Shown: positions 18,370-27,394, numbered from the stretch's first letter. The stretch: 35,932 nucleotides of DNA from Synechococcus sp. AG-679-C18 (GCA_003210755.1 QCUL01000026.1:1-35932); one strand, 5' to 3'. The notes: a model not told the origin generated them from the sequence alone. Program-made: numbers and translations.

Positions 18370-18628
18370 GTCCGATCCCCTCATTCGTGCTTGTGATCAC
18401 TATGTGGTGCTTGAGCCGGGCAAGCCCGAACGACTGCTCAGTTCCGACGACACCCTGACATGGCTGACGGAAAAGTTGGAGGAGATGTCAGTGCTGCCAG
18501 ACGATTTGCGTGGTTTTGGGTCATCTGCTGCTGCTGCCTCAAGGCTGATGGATACAGCTTGTGATCTCGAATTGGCTCCTGGTTTCAATCTTCAGTGGTT
18601 TGCGGTGCGCTTGGAGCCTGGGACGTGA
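18368..18628 (+). CDS. CRR7-like protein (chlororespiratory reduction 7 family)
   Basis: The 86-residue product has the pattern of the small CRR7 family: [15 protein letters not shown] near the start, [10 protein letters not shown] in the middle and [23 protein letters not shown] at the end. In plants CRR7 is needed to assemble chloroplast NDH; the cyanobacterial role is less clear. I chose the ATG at 18368 over the upstream 18341. The gene overlaps the 3' end of convergent aroK by 44 bases. The family call is from memory of the motif and should be treated as probable, not certain. Confidence 0.62.
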   Translation: MSDPLIRACDHYVVLEPGKPERLLSSDDTLTWLTEKLEEMSVLPDDLRGFGSSAAAASRLMDTACDLELAPGFNLQWFAVRLEPGT

Positions 18629-19199
18629 GCTCGGCCGGTTTGAGAATTCCCGGGATGCTCTCCAAAATGGTATTTGCAACAGAGCTCACAGTCTCGTCGC
18701 GCACCGATATCCGTAAGTCGGCTTCGGCATAGAGGGGTGTACGAGCTTCAAGCAATGCATCTAGAGCGGCAGCAGGGTCTCCTTTTTGAAGGAGTGGTCT
18801 CGCGCCTGGGTCAAGAGTGAGACGCGCTAACAATTGGTCCCGTTCCGGAGCGAGCCAGATCACGATTCCTTGGTGAAGCACACCCCAGTTTTCGGGTCGT
18901 GTGACCACACCTCCGCCCGTGGCAACAACGAGTGAATGGTGCTCACCGATGGCCCGAAGCACCTGACTCTCAAGTGTTCGGAAGCCCTGCTCGCCTTCCG
19001 TCTCAAAGATTGTTGCTATGGGACGTTCCGCCAGCGTTTCAATGACTCCGTCAGCGTCAACGAAGCCATAACCCAGACGTTTAGCTAAAGGTCTCCCGGT
19101 GCTGCTTTTGCCACTTCCCATCATCCCGATCAGATAGAGGTTGCGGCCGCCCAGGCGGGACTTCAAGGGGTGTGCTTTGTTGGTCGCGCCGTCAGCCAT
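18585..19199 (-). CDS. aroK: Shikimate kinase
   Basis: AroK phosphorylates shikimate with ATP in the pathway to chorismate and aromatic amino acids. The 204-residue product has the P-loop GMMGSGKSS (25-33), the shikimate-binding D50 in VDADG, GFRTLE (72-77, catalytic Arg) and GGG (95-97), and the lid arginine in DPGARPLL. The N-terminal 17 residues and the C-terminal ~20 residues are variable extensions. It is divergent from the tandem PTPS gene with 52 bases between. Confidence 0.94.
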   Translation of the reverse strand: MADGATNKAHPLKSRLGGRNLYLIGMMGSGKSSTGRPLAKRLGYGFVDADGVIETLAERPIATIFETEGEQGFRTLESQVLRAIGEHHSLVVATGGGVVTRPENWGVLHQGIVIWLAPERDQLLARLTLDPGARPLLQKGDPAAALDALLEARTPLYAEADLRISVRDETVSSVANTILESIPGILKPAELTSQAPSAPQTTED

Positions 19200-19251
19200 C
19201 AGTTCGGCAGGTTGGAGAATTCACTAAGATGATGATTGGTCTGACTGCGTC

Positions 19252-20172
19252 ATGACTAATGCCATCACGACGGCACCGCACGGCCAAGGTCGTGGATGTG
19301 TCATTACACGCCGAGCCTGTTTCAGCGCTAGTCACCGTTACTGGTTGCCTGAATTGCATGCTGACGACAATGCCGCCCGATTCGGGTCTTGTGCCATGGC
19401 CCCTGGCCATGGTCACAACTACGAGCTGATTGTGTCCATGGCCGGTGGTCTTGATGCAAACGGCATGGTGTTGAACCTCTCTGAGGTCAAGCATGCGATC
19501 CGATCACAGGTCACCGAACAACTCGACTTCCGCTTCCTTAATGAGGCTTGGCCGGAATTCGATGTCACCAGTTCTGAAGGCTGTCTTCCCACCACCGAAG
19601 CGCTCGTAAGAATCATTTGGTCTCGGTTGGCCAATCAGCTCCCTCTTGTGGCGCTGCGTCTCTATGAATCAACAGGCCTGTGGGCCGACTATCTCGGACA
19701 AGCCATGGACGCCTATCTCACTATCCGCACTCATTTCGCGGCTGCTCACCGTCTGGCGAGACCAGAGCTGAGTCAGGAAGAAAATGAACAGATCTACGGC
19801 AAATGTGCCCGCCCCCATGGACATGGACACAACTATTTGGTTGATGTCACAGTCCGCGGCACGATCGATCCACGCACTGGGATGGTTTGCGACCTTGCAG
19901 CCCTTCAGCGTCTCGTGAGCGATTTGGTCGTTGAGCCTTTTGATCACACTTTCCTCAACAAGGATGTAGCCCACTTCTCAGAATGTGTACCTACTGCCGA
20001 AAACATTGCTCTTCATATCGTTGACCGACTGACCTCTCCGGTCCGAGCAATCGGTGCTCAATTGCACAAGGTGAGATTGCAGGAGAGCCCAAATAATGCA
20101 GCTGAGGTTTACGCCGAGGCTCCTGCGCTTAACGCGATGCCTGAGGCGATGCATTGCGTGGTCAACGGCTAA
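19252..20172 (+). CDS. Tandem 6-pyruvoyl-tetrahydropterin/6-carboxytetrahydropterin synthase (two PTPS domains)
   Basis: The 306-residue product is two PTPS/QueD domains in a row, where single-domain QueD is about 120-150 residues. Domain 1 (about 15-150) has zinc ligands H28 (SASHRY), H53 and H55 (GHGHNY) and C47, E139. Domain 2 (about 155-290) has H166 (AAAHRL), H191, H193, C185, E278 and the Asp-His pair D231/H232 (FDHTFLN). In domain 1 this pair reads D92/F93 (LDFRFLN), so the catalytic His is lost there. The enzyme would act on dihydroneopterin triphosphate, for queuosine/deazapurine or pterin synthesis; which one is not shown. It is followed after three bases by a RibD-C-type reductase gene. 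Confidence 0.88.
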   Translation: MTNAITTAPHGQGRGCVITRRACFSASHRYWLPELHADDNAARFGSCAMAPGHGHNYELIVSMAGGLDANGMVLNLSEVKHAIRSQVTEQLDFRFLNEAWPEFDVTSSEGCLPTTEALVRIIWSRLANQLPLVALRLYESTGLWADYLGQAMDAYLTIRTHFAAAHRLARPELSQEENEQIYGKCARPHGHGHNYLVDVTVRGTIDPRTGMVCDLAALQRLVSDLVVEPFDHTFLNKDVAHFSECVPTAENIALHIVDRLTSPVRAIGAQLHKVRLQESPNNAAEVYAEAPALNAMPEAMHCVVNG

Positions 20173-20175
20173 GCC

Positions 20176-20868
20176 TTGCTCAACGTGGAGCGGTCGGCGG
20201 TACGGCTGGTACTCGCAGTCAGCTTGGATGGACGGCTTGCCCCTGCATGCGGAGGGGCTGCTCAGCTTGGCGGTGAAGGCGATCGATATGTGCTGGAGCA
20301 GGCTTTGGCCTGGTCAGATGCAGTCCTCATAGGTGCGGGGACACTCCGGACTCATCGCTGCACCTGTCTGATTCATGACGAACAGCTTTTAAATCAACGA
20401 AAGCGCCAAGGAAGGCCGTTGCAGCCCACGGCTCTCGTGGTGAGCCGCCATCCTGATTTTTGTCTTGAGTGGCCCTTTTTTCAACAGCCTATTGAGCGCC
20501 ATCTTTTGACATCTGCTCAGGTGCAGGTTGAAGGTTTCTCCAGCTTTCATCTGTTGAAATCGTCTTGGGAAACCACTTTGGTTGAGCTTGCCGAATGGGG
20601 TTTTCGTCGCCTAGTCCTTCTGGGAGGTGCGGCTCTCTGCGGATCGTTGCTCGAAGCCGATCAGGTGGATGAGCTGCAGCTGACCTTCAGCCCTCGGTTG
20701 CTTGGAGGCCGTTTTAGTTGGATTCCGATTGATGGTTTCAGCGTTCCCAACGCCCTATCGAAGCCGGATGCTTGGACGCTGCTAGCTGCCGATCCATTGG
20801 CCGGCAATGAGCTTCTGGTTCGTTATGGACGCAGCCGACGAAAGAGCTCATCAATGGAAATATCATGA
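20176..20868 (+). CDS. RibD C-terminal (DHFR-like) reductase
   Basis: The 230-residue product matches the RibD_C reductase domain that reduces 5-amino-6-(5-phosphoribosylamino)uracil in riboflavin synthesis. Visible are RLVLAVSLDGRLAP at the start, VLIGAGTLRTH, PTALVVSRHPDF, RRLVLLGGAALCGSLLEADQVDEL and LTFSPRLLGG. There is no deaminase domain, so it is a stand-alone reductase; it might instead be a family member with another pterin-like substrate, in keeping with the PTPS gene three bases upstream. The start is TTG 20176 or GTG 20185. It overlaps the convergent secreted-protein gene by 46 bases. Confidence 0.8.
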   Translation: MLNVERSAVRLVLAVSLDGRLAPACGGAAQLGGEGDRYVLEQALAWSDAVLIGAGTLRTHRCTCLIHDEQLLNQRKRQGRPLQPTALVVSRHPDFCLEWPFFQQPIERHLLTSAQVQVEGFSSFHLLKSSWETTLVELAEWGFRRLVLLGGAALCGSLLEADQVDELQLTFSPRLLGGRFSWIPIDGFSVPNALSKPDAWTLLAADPLAGNELLVRYGRSRRKSSSMEIS

Positions 20869-21266
20869 AGGCCTTTTTCATTAAGACCCAGCATTGAAGC
20901 CAGGCAGCGTTTAATCACAACATCGCCGTCGTCACCAATTTGGCCGGATAGTAGCTCGCTCAGAACGCCTAATTCCCTTCCGCTGCGGCTGGTTTCACGA
21001 ATTAGACATTCGCTGACTGGCTTGGCTAACCCTTGACAGGGTTGTTCCGTAACGGTGTGGAATTGTTCCAGCCTTGGATCAGCTTCACGAAGGGCTTCTT
21101 TCGCGACTCGCTGACAATATTCAGCGAGTCGGTTTTCCAGTTTTGGTCGCATTATCTGCAGCAATGGCTGCAGCAGGCCTGCTTGAGCCGCGTTTCCGCT
21201 GAGCGTCAATCCGAGCGTTAAGAGGGATAGAACAACCCATTGATCCCGTCGGGTCGTGCGGATCAC
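20823..21266 (-). CDS. Small secreted protein of unknown function
   Basis: I recognise no family. With a GTG start at 21266 the product is 147 residues and opens with a textbook signal peptide: MIRTTRRDQ, then VVLSLLTLGLTLSG and AQA before the cleavage site. The frame extends upstream to an ATG at 21347, but that would bury the signal peptide behind 27 polar residues and leave only eight bases to the divergent gene. The mature part is helical and has three Cys (in EYCQRV, QPCQGL and SECLIRE) plus a fourth in KRCLASM, so disulfides are possible after export. It overlaps the 3' end of the RibD-C gene by 46 bases. Confidence 0.6.
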   Translation of the reverse strand: MIRTTRRDQWVVLSLLTLGLTLSGNAAQAGLLQPLLQIMRPKLENRLAEYCQRVAKEALREADPRLEQFHTVTEQPCQGLAKPVSECLIRETSRSGRELGVLSELLSGQIGDDGDVVIKRCLASMLGLNEKGLHDISIDELFRRLRP

Positions 21267-21355
21267 AGCAGTGCAGATGCTTTTTGTCCTCTCAGTGTGA
21301 CTCCGTTGGCACTGGCTGGTTAGGGTCTGCATCTTCACCGTTGTCATCGCCGTTT

Positions 21356-22534
21356 ATGGCATCTCTGAAGGCTCGTTGGCATCGCTCGATTCGGGAGATT
21401 ACCGAGCTGCAGTGGAATCAGCTGCTAGGTCCTGATGTCAGCCCTTTTTACTGCTGGAATTGGCTTGCGGCTCTTGAGGATTCCGGGAGCGTGGCGCCAG
21501 ATCAAGGATGGCAGCCTCTGCACCTCTCTTTGTGGCGTGGAGAGGATCTATGTGCGGTAGCTCCGCTGTATCTGAAGGGCCATAGCTACGGAGAGTTTGT
21601 ATTTGATCAAGCGTTCGCTCGCCTTGCTGGTGATCTTGGTCTCCGTTACTACCCGAAGTTGATTGGGATGAGTCCGGTGAGTCCTGTACAGGGTTATCGC
21701 TTTCATGTGGCTGCTGATGAAGATCCAGAACAAATCACTCAGCTAATGCTGGAGTTGATTGATACATTCGCACTTAATAACGGGATTCTCAGCTGCAACT
21801 TTCTCTACGTTGATCCTGCTTGGAGGCCTTTGGCAGAAGCAGCGGGCTGTGCTTCCTGGCTGAATCAGCAGAGTCTCTGGACAGCAAATGGACAGTCCGA
21901 TTTCAATGACTATTTAGCTGGTTTCAATGCCAATCAGCGCCGCAACATCAAGCGAGAAAGAAAAGCGGTTCGTCAGGCAGGGCTTGAGATCACTCCTCTT
22001 TTTGGTGATGCACTCAACCCCTCTTTAATGCAATGCATGCATGGCTTCTATGAGCAGCACTGTGCTCGTTGGGGGATGTGGGGTAGTAAATACCTCGAGG
22101 CATCATTTTTTGATGCCTTGGCATCAGAATCGTTGCGGGAGAGCGTTGTTCTTTTTAGTGCTCACCGTGACAACCCCCATGAGCCAGTCGCTATGTCGCT
22201 ATGTGTCCATGATGGTGCGTCGCTCTGGGGGCGTTACTGGGGCAGCAACGAAGAGATTGATTGTCTTCATTTTGAGGTCTGCTACTACGCCCCAATTGAA
22301 TGGGCCCTGAAGCAAGGCCTGATGAATTTTGATCCTGGAGCTGGAGGAAGCCACAAACGTCGGCGTGGCTTTGTGGCGCGTCCCCATGCCAGTCTCCATC
22401 GTTGGTATGAACCACAAATGGATGGAATGATTCGTGGATGGCTTGAGAAAGTCAATCCAATGATGCTTGAGGAGATTGAGGCGATCAACGCGGAGCTTCC
22501 CTTTCGAAAGGAACCCCCTTCACTTGTTTTGTAG
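21356..22534 (+). CDS. GNAT/FemAB-like acyltransferase (DUF482/COG3146 type)
   Basis: The 392-residue product resembles the 'peptidogalycan biosynthesis protein' group: the N-terminal FYCWNWLAALEDSGSV, the FDQAFARLAGDLGLRYYPKL segment, a central NQRRNIKRERKAV and the C-terminal LWGRYWGSNEEIDCLHFEVCYYAPIEWAL, with FDPGAGGSHKRRRGF near the end. These proteins carry a GNAT-like acyl-CoA fold, but the substrate is not established. I chose the ATG at 21356 over a longer frame from 21284. The next gene (DUF4346) starts 24 bases downstream. Confidence 0.85.
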   Translation: MASLKARWHRSIREITELQWNQLLGPDVSPFYCWNWLAALEDSGSVAPDQGWQPLHLSLWRGEDLCAVAPLYLKGHSYGEFVFDQAFARLAGDLGLRYYPKLIGMSPVSPVQGYRFHVAADEDPEQITQLMLELIDTFALNNGILSCNFLYVDPAWRPLAEAAGCASWLNQQSLWTANGQSDFNDYLAGFNANQRRNIKRERKAVRQAGLEITPLFGDALNPSLMQCMHGFYEQHCARWGMWGSKYLEASFFDALASESLRESVVLFSAHRDNPHEPVAMSLCVHDGASLWGRYWGSNEEIDCLHFEVCYYAPIEWALKQGLMNFDPGAGGSHKRRRGFVARPHASLHRWYEPQMDGMIRGWLEKVNPMMLEEIEAINAELPFRKEPPSLVL

Positions 22535-22558
22535 GTTGAGAAGAGAATCCCTGCAAGA

Positions 22559-22957
22559 TTGAACCAGATCAACTCCGCATTGGAACGAAACGACTGCGCT
22601 CAGCTGGATAATCAGTTGTCGAAGCGATTTATAGCACTCGATCCGTTGGGTTATTTCGTCATTCGTGTGGACCTTGCTTCATCCGAACTGGTCGTAGAGC
22701 ACTACGGAAACACCATTGATGAGCAAGGTCTTGCAAGAGATCCAGAATCAGGGGAAGTGATTTCTTGTCGGAAGAGTGGCCCTAGGACTCCATCTGCTGT
22801 GTTGCGTGGACGCACAGCAAAAGAGGTGGGAATTGCCTTGGTGGAGGGAGATGGCCCCTATCTCCTCAGTCATTTAGATCATGCAATGTATTTAGGACGT
22901 GAACTTCAGAAGGCCGAACAATGTCTTCGCAATGGAAATACTTACGAGCAGGACTAG
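22559..22957 (+). CDS. DUF4346-domain protein
   Basis: The 132-residue product carries the DUF4346 core IALDPLGYFVIRVDLASSEL followed by VVEHYGN and, near the end, LDHAMYLGREL. The domain is common in cyanobacteria, in some species fused to other proteins, and its function is unknown. The start is TTG 22559; no ATG is available in frame between the previous stop and the conserved core. It probably shares a transcript with the acyltransferase gene and ends five bases before the convergent radical SAM gene. Confidence 0.78.
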   Translation: MNQINSALERNDCAQLDNQLSKRFIALDPLGYFVIRVDLASSELVVEHYGNTIDEQGLARDPESGEVISCRKSGPRTPSAVLRGRTAKEVGIALVEGDGPYLLSHLDHAMYLGRELQKAEQCLRNGNTYEQD

Positions 22958-22962
22958 AGCGA

Positions 22963-24537
22963 TTAGGCAGCCTGAAGTTCACGCGAATTGCTTGGCTCTT
23001 CTGGAGGCAATGATTTCAGTTGATCGCGAATTTCCTGTTGCACGATCGCTCGGTATTCCATGAAATGCTCATTGTGAGCTAGTACAACAACAAATTGCTC
23101 AAGCATGGCTGGATTTTTGCGAGCCATTCCAAAGAGATAACGCCAAAAACGCCAACGAGTATTTCGTTTTAGACCTTGCCTCCAGATCACAATCGAGAGC
23201 GCTTTTGCATCAGTCCAAGTGGGTAACTTGCTAGTGCCTTTCCAGCGAGGAGCACCCATTTTTAAATAATAGGAGTAAACCCGATCCATATAGGCATTGG
23301 GTTCGTAAAGGGTGCAAAATGCCTCAACGTATTCATTCGCGATGTCACGAATAGGTCGAGTTGGTTTGAAATTAAGCAGATTCGTTTGATTTACACCTTT
23401 AGCAGCAGATTCTTCTTGGATCAGTCGGCCTTCTTTCTCAAGACGATGCCAGAGAGCAGTATTGGGCAGGGCTTGAAGCATGCCCATCATTGCCGCGGGG
23501 ATTCCTGTACGGGTTACGAAATCCACGATCCGTAAGCCAGCGCCATCTTTTTCTCCATCAAAACCAATGATGAATCCAGCCATGACACGAATCCCGTTTG
23601 CGGTAATCCGGTCCACAGCAGCATCCAAGGGATTGCGAGTGTTTTGAAGTTTTCTGGCGGTTTCTAAACTTGCCTCGTCAGGAGTTTCAATTCCGAGAAA
23701 CACGCTTTCAAAGCGAGCTTCATGCATCATTCTCATCATTTCGTCATCATCAGCAAGGTCAACTGATGCTTCTGTCGCAAAGCTGAATGGAAATCCACGT
23801 TCTTGCTGCCAGGCTTGAATCTGAGGAAGCAAAAGCTTGGCGTTGCGTTTGTTGCCAATGAAATTGTCATCGACCAGGAAGATTGAACGCCTCCAACCCA
23901 GGTCGTAGAGCGACTGCAATTCAGCTACTAGTTGTTCTGGTGTTTTCGTGCGTGGCTTGCGTCCGTAGAGAACGATGATGTCGCAAAATTCGCAGTTAAA
24001 AGGGCATCCACGTGAAAACTGGACACTCATCGAGTCATACGCATCGAGCTGCAGCAGATCAAAGCGAGGAATCGGAGTTGAAGTCACATCCGGTTTTTCT
24101 CCTTCGGCGCTGAAGCGACCACTGCTATCGCCTCTTTGGAACGCTTCGATAAACATGGGAAGGGTGATCTCTCCCTCATCCAAAATTTTGAAGTCGGCGT
24201 CTGCTATTTCGGGGGCATCAGGGGTGGAACTTGCATAGGGACCTCCAACTGCCACGGGAATCCCACGACGACGTGCTTCGCCGATCTGCTCTTGCATATC
24301 GTCCTTCTGAACGATCATTCCTGAAATCACCACGAGCTCTGCCCAATCCCATTCCTCAGCTGTTACTTCACGAACGTTTCGATCGACCAGTTTCATCTCC
24401 CATTCCTGGGGGAGTAGGGCCGCAACAGTGACCAGTCCTAACGGCGGAAGCAACACCTTCCGATTAACAAGCTCGAGAATTTTCTCGTAACTCCAGAAGG
24501 TTTTGGGGAACTGGGGATAAACAAAAAGAGTGCGCAT
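22963..24537 (-). CDS. B12-binding-domain radical SAM protein with DUF4070 (HpnP-like)
   Basis: The 524-residue product has an N-terminal cobalamin-binding-type Rossmann domain (about 1-135, with PPLGLVTVAALLP and VVISGMIVQ), a radical SAM core with CxxxCxxC at C178, C182 and C185 (RGCPFNCEFC), and a C-terminal region of the DUF4070 type. The classical DxHxxG B12 motif is not present; the equivalent place reads DRNVREV. HpnP, the hopanoid C-2 methylase, has this architecture, but many paralogues do not act on hopanoids, and no hopanoid gene is in the window. The reaction is unknown. I chose the ATG at 24537 (MRTLFVYPQFP) over a longer frame from 24582. Confidence 0.85.
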   Translation of the reverse strand: MRTLFVYPQFPKTFWSYEKILELVNRKVLLPPLGLVTVAALLPQEWEMKLVDRNVREVTAEEWDWAELVVISGMIVQKDDMQEQIGEARRRGIPVAVGGPYASSTPDAPEIADADFKILDEGEITLPMFIEAFQRGDSSGRFSAEGEKPDVTSTPIPRFDLLQLDAYDSMSVQFSRGCPFNCEFCDIIVLYGRKPRTKTPEQLVAELQSLYDLGWRRSIFLVDDNFIGNKRNAKLLLPQIQAWQQERGFPFSFATEASVDLADDDEMMRMMHEARFESVFLGIETPDEASLETARKLQNTRNPLDAAVDRITANGIRVMAGFIIGFDGEKDGAGLRIVDFVTRTGIPAAMMGMLQALPNTALWHRLEKEGRLIQEESAAKGVNQTNLLNFKPTRPIRDIANEYVEAFCTLYEPNAYMDRVYSYYLKMGAPRWKGTSKLPTWTDAKALSIVIWRQGLKRNTRWRFWRYLFGMARKNPAMLEQFVVVLAHNEHFMEYRAIVQQEIRDQLKSLPPEEPSNSRELQAA

Positions 24538-24691
24538 GGTGAGATCGGAATGGCAGTGCGTTCGTTTGAGGCGGCCGCCCATTAATGCAGACCGGTCTTA
24601 TGGGTAAGTTTCGATGCGCACAAGCTTAAGCGTGTTCTTACGTATCGAGGCAGTCTTTCTGATCTAATGGATCATTCAATCTGTGTCTGTC

Positions 24692-24784
24692 ATGGGCGTC
24701 GTCATCTATTTAGGTCTCGTTGGTGCCGGTTTGGTCGCAGCATTTGCGTTGACTGCTCTTCTGAAAGGCATCAAGCTGATTTGA
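24692..24784 (+). CDS. petL: Cytochrome b6f complex subunit PetL (30 residues)
   Basis: This ATG-to-TGA frame encodes 30 residues: a short N-terminus (MGVVIYLG), one hydrophobic span and the ending LKGIKLI. PetL proteins are about 30 residues with one helix and end in a sequence like GLxKIxLI, so the match is good for such a small protein. PetL stabilises the cytochrome b6f dimer in the thylakoid membrane. The gene is alone on its strand, divergent from the radical SAM gene (154-base gap holding both promoters) and overlaps the 3' end of the convergent MFS gene by 14 bases. At this length chance is a real alternative, but position and ending argue for it. Confidence 0.7.
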   Translation: MGVVIYLGLVGAGLVAAFALTALLKGIKLI

Positions 24785-26000
24785 TTTCGTTCATCTGTAG
24801 GCCTCCGCGTCGCCAAATTTCCCAGCCTGAGAGAACCAAGCCAATGCCTCCTGCGATTGCAAATGTGGCTTGCAGCCCAAGGAAAATGCTCAGCTGAGCT
24901 GCAATTAGCCCACTCAATCCTCCTCCTCCAAGAAAAGCAATTTGGCTTAACCCAGCCATTCGCCCTCTAAGTACTTGTTTGGAGCCCACTTGGGTGATCA
25001 AATTTGCGCTGCTCAGTAGACCAGCAGTTCCGGCGCCAATGAGCCAAACCATGAGCAGCACCACGGGGATCATTGAGCTACTAGCCATTCCAAGCTGGGC
25101 TACAGCCGTAATCAATGCGAAACAGCCCAGTGTGAGTCCAGGTCGGCTACTGAATTTGTGGCTATTGCGTTGAAGCACTATCCCGCCTGTGATGCTTCCT
25201 GCGGCTAAGACGCTTGTAAACAATCCCAGGTCACGAGGGTCTGGACCAAGGGTATCGGCGGCAATCAGTGGTGCCAAACCTGGATGAAAGAACCCAACCA
25301 CACAGATCAAACCGGTAAATTTCAGGACATGCCGAAGAACTGGCCCGCTTTCGTTCCAGGCTGACCTCAATGTGGAGGAGCCTGTTTTACTACTAAGTTG
25401 CTCAATCGTTTTATTTGGCTTTAACAACCAGATCACACTGACAATCGGCAGAAGATAGGTCAGAGCATCGATGCTGAGAGCTGTGCTTGCTCCGGTCAAG
25501 GCCACTAGCCACCCTCCTAATGGGGGACCCACCATTTTCCCAACATTGAAAACTACTGAAAAACTGGTGAGATATGGCGCTAATTTTCGAGGCTCTTCCA
25601 CGAGCAAAGCGCAGTATTTATTCCGGGCTGTTAACTCGTAGGCACCGGCAATACCCATCAGCAGTGTGCTGGCGAGCAGCATTGCAACCTGGGCATTCCC
25701 TTCCAATAAAGGAATGGATAAGGCGCCGAGTAGCCCTGCTCCTAGAAGCGCCCACTGAGCCTGAATCAGCACCTGCTCGCAGCCGATTCGATCGGTACGG
25801 ACACCTGCTGGACCGCTCACCAAAAGAGTTGGGAGAGAGAGCGCAGCGAAATGGAGGGCAAGCAGCATGGGGCTGTCAGTGCCGCTCATCAAAATCCAGC
25901 CCTTGGCGGTGAGCCCAGCGAAAGAGCCAGCTGTACTTAAGCCGGAAGCAACAAGAAAGATATTGCGTTGTCGTTGATGCCAGCTTGGGCTTCTGTTCAC
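24771..26000 (-). CDS. Major facilitator superfamily exporter (MFS_3/EntS-like)
   Basis: The 409-residue product has about 12 hydrophobic segments and the MFS loop pattern [13 protein letters not shown] between segments 2 and 3, with [18 protein letters not shown] in segment 5 (motif C-like, typical of exporters). It is most like the EntS/DUF894 branch, which exports siderophores or other small molecules; no substrate can be named. The GTG start overlaps the rimO stop by four bases, so it is translationally coupled to rimO. Confidence 0.83.
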   Translation of the reverse strand: MNRSPSWHQRQRNIFLVASGLSTAGSFAGLTAKGWILMSGTDSPMLLALHFAALSLPTLLVSGPAGVRTDRIGCEQVLIQAQWALLGAGLLGALSIPLLEGNAQVAMLLASTLLMGIAGAYELTARNKYCALLVEEPRKLAPYLTSFSVVFNVGKMVGPPLGGWLVALTGASTALSIDALTYLLPIVSVIWLLKPNKTIEQLSSKTGSSTLRSAWNESGPVLRHVLKFTGLICVVGFFHPGLAPLIAADTLGPDPRDLGLFTSVLAAGSITGGIVLQRNSHKFSSRPGLTLGCFALITAVAQLGMASSSMIPVVLLMVWLIGAGTAGLLSSANLITQVGSKQVLRGRMAGLSQIAFLGGGGLSGLIAAQLSIFLGLQATFAIAGGIGLVLSGWEIWRRGGLQMNEIKSA

Positions 26001-27394
26001 GAAGTGCTGCGAGCTGCTGCAACCATGTGGGAAGCGCTGACGATCTTCCCGCTCAGGTCATAGATGTCGGCTCCAGTGATCTGCACTGGCACCATTGTTC
26101 CCGGATTGACCTGGAGTCCGTTGTCTCCTGGTTGCACGAGCACCTCTCCATCGACTTCGGGCGCAAAACGCGCGCATCGGCCGATCATCTCGCCGGTGGA
26201 TGGATTGTGTTGCTCCACCAAAACATCCACTGTGCGGCCAATCCAGCTGGCGTTAAGCGCTGCGGAAATGGGTTGCTGAAGAGTCATCAACTTGTCCTTG
26301 CGGGCAATGGCAATTTCGTCTTCAACTGGATTAGGGAGAGTTGCAGCAGCAGTACCTTCTTCCGGTGAGAAGGTAAAAATGCCCACATGATCAAAGCGTT
26401 CGCGTTCTAGGAAACCTGCCAGATGATCGAATTGGGCCTCCGTTTCTCCTGGGAATCCAACAATCAAAGTGGTGCGAAGAATGGCATCGGGCAGTCGGCT
26501 GCGAATTTGATCCAGTAGTCGCGCATTGACATCGGCCTGCCAAGGGCGATTCATGGCTCGTAAGACCTCAGGATGGCTGTGCTGAAGTGGCAGATCGAGA
26601 TAAGGCAGCACGTTGGGCACCTCTCGATAGGCAGCAAGCACTTCTGGGGTGAGGCCCGTTGGATAGGCGTAGTGGACTCGGATCCAAGGGATTTCCACAT
26701 CGCCGAGTGCCAAAAGAAGGTCGGCGAGACGGGGCTTCCCATAGAGATCGAGGCCGTAATTAGTGGTGATTTGACTAATCAGGATCAGTTCCTGAACACC
26801 TTGTTGAGCCAATTGATGGGCTTCAGCCACGATCGATTCAATCGTTCTTGAGCGTTGATTTCCCCTTAAATGAGGAATGATGCAAAACGCACAGCGGTAG
26901 TCACAGCCTTCAGCGACCTTTAAGTAAGCAACCGCTTCTCCCGTGGTGCGGTAGCGCGGCAGGTTTTCATCAGCCACAAAGGTTGGCTTCTGACTAACGC
27001 GGTTGACCCGTTCGCCAGCTTCCACCTGTTGCAGCACCTCCACAATGTGCTGATAATCGCCTGTTCCTACAATTGCCTTCGCCTCCGGTATTGATTCCAG
27101 GAGCTCTTCCTGAAAATGCTGAGCTAGGCATCCGGCGATGATCAGTTCCTTTCCTTGCTCGGCAAGACCTACCAGGGTTCGCACCGACTCTTCACGGGCG
27201 TCCTGAATAAAGCTGCAGGTATTGACCACCACAAGATTGGCATCATTCTCATCGCTACTCACTCCGTAGCCAGCCTCTGCAAGCAGGCCAAGCATGTGCT
27301 CTGTGTCGACGCGGTTCTTTTCGCAACCAAGATGTGCAAAGGCCACTGTTGGCCGTTCCGCGACGATGTTGCTCGTTCTGGAGTCCCCGGCCAT
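25997..27394 (-). CDS. rimO: Ribosomal protein S12 methylthiotransferase
   Basis: RimO adds a methylthio group to the conserved Asp of ribosomal protein S12. The 465-residue product has the N-terminal MTTase domain with cysteines C24 ([10 protein letters not shown]), C60 and C89 for the auxiliary cluster, the radical SAM CxxxCxxC at C164, C168 and C171 ([10 protein letters not shown]) and a C-terminal TRAM domain ([18 protein letters not shown]). [13 protein letters not shown] separates RimO from MiaB (which has GCQMN). I chose the ATG at 27394; another lies at 27409. A 113-base gap separates it from the divergent VKOR gene. Confidence 0.94.
   Translation of the reverse strand: MAGDSRTSNIVAERPTVAFAHLGCEKNRVDTEHMLGLLAEAGYGVSSDENDANLVVVNTCSFIQDAREESVRTLVGLAEQGKELIIAGCLAQHFQEELLESIPEAKAIVGTGDYQHIVEVLQQVEAGERVNRVSQKPTFVADENLPRYRTTGEAVAYLKVAEGCDYRCAFCIIPHLRGNQRSRTIESIVAEAHQLAQQGVQELILISQITTNYGLDLYGKPRLADLLLALGDVEIPWIRVHYAYPTGLTPEVLAAYREVPNVLPYLDLPLQHSHPEVLRAMNRPWQADVNARLLDQIRSRLPDAILRTTLIVGFPGETEAQFDHLAGFLERERFDHVGIFTFSPEEGTAAATLPNPVEDEIAIARKDKLMTLQQPISAALNASWIGRTVDVLVEQHNPSTGEMIGRCARFAPEVDGEVLVQPGDNGLQVNPGTMVPVQITGADIYDLSGKIVSASHMVAAARSTS

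Noticed and set aside
23975-24431. Plus-strand frames opposite the B12 radical SAM gene
   Set aside because: They are antisense shadows; the minus-strand protein has diagnostic CxxxCxxC and length.
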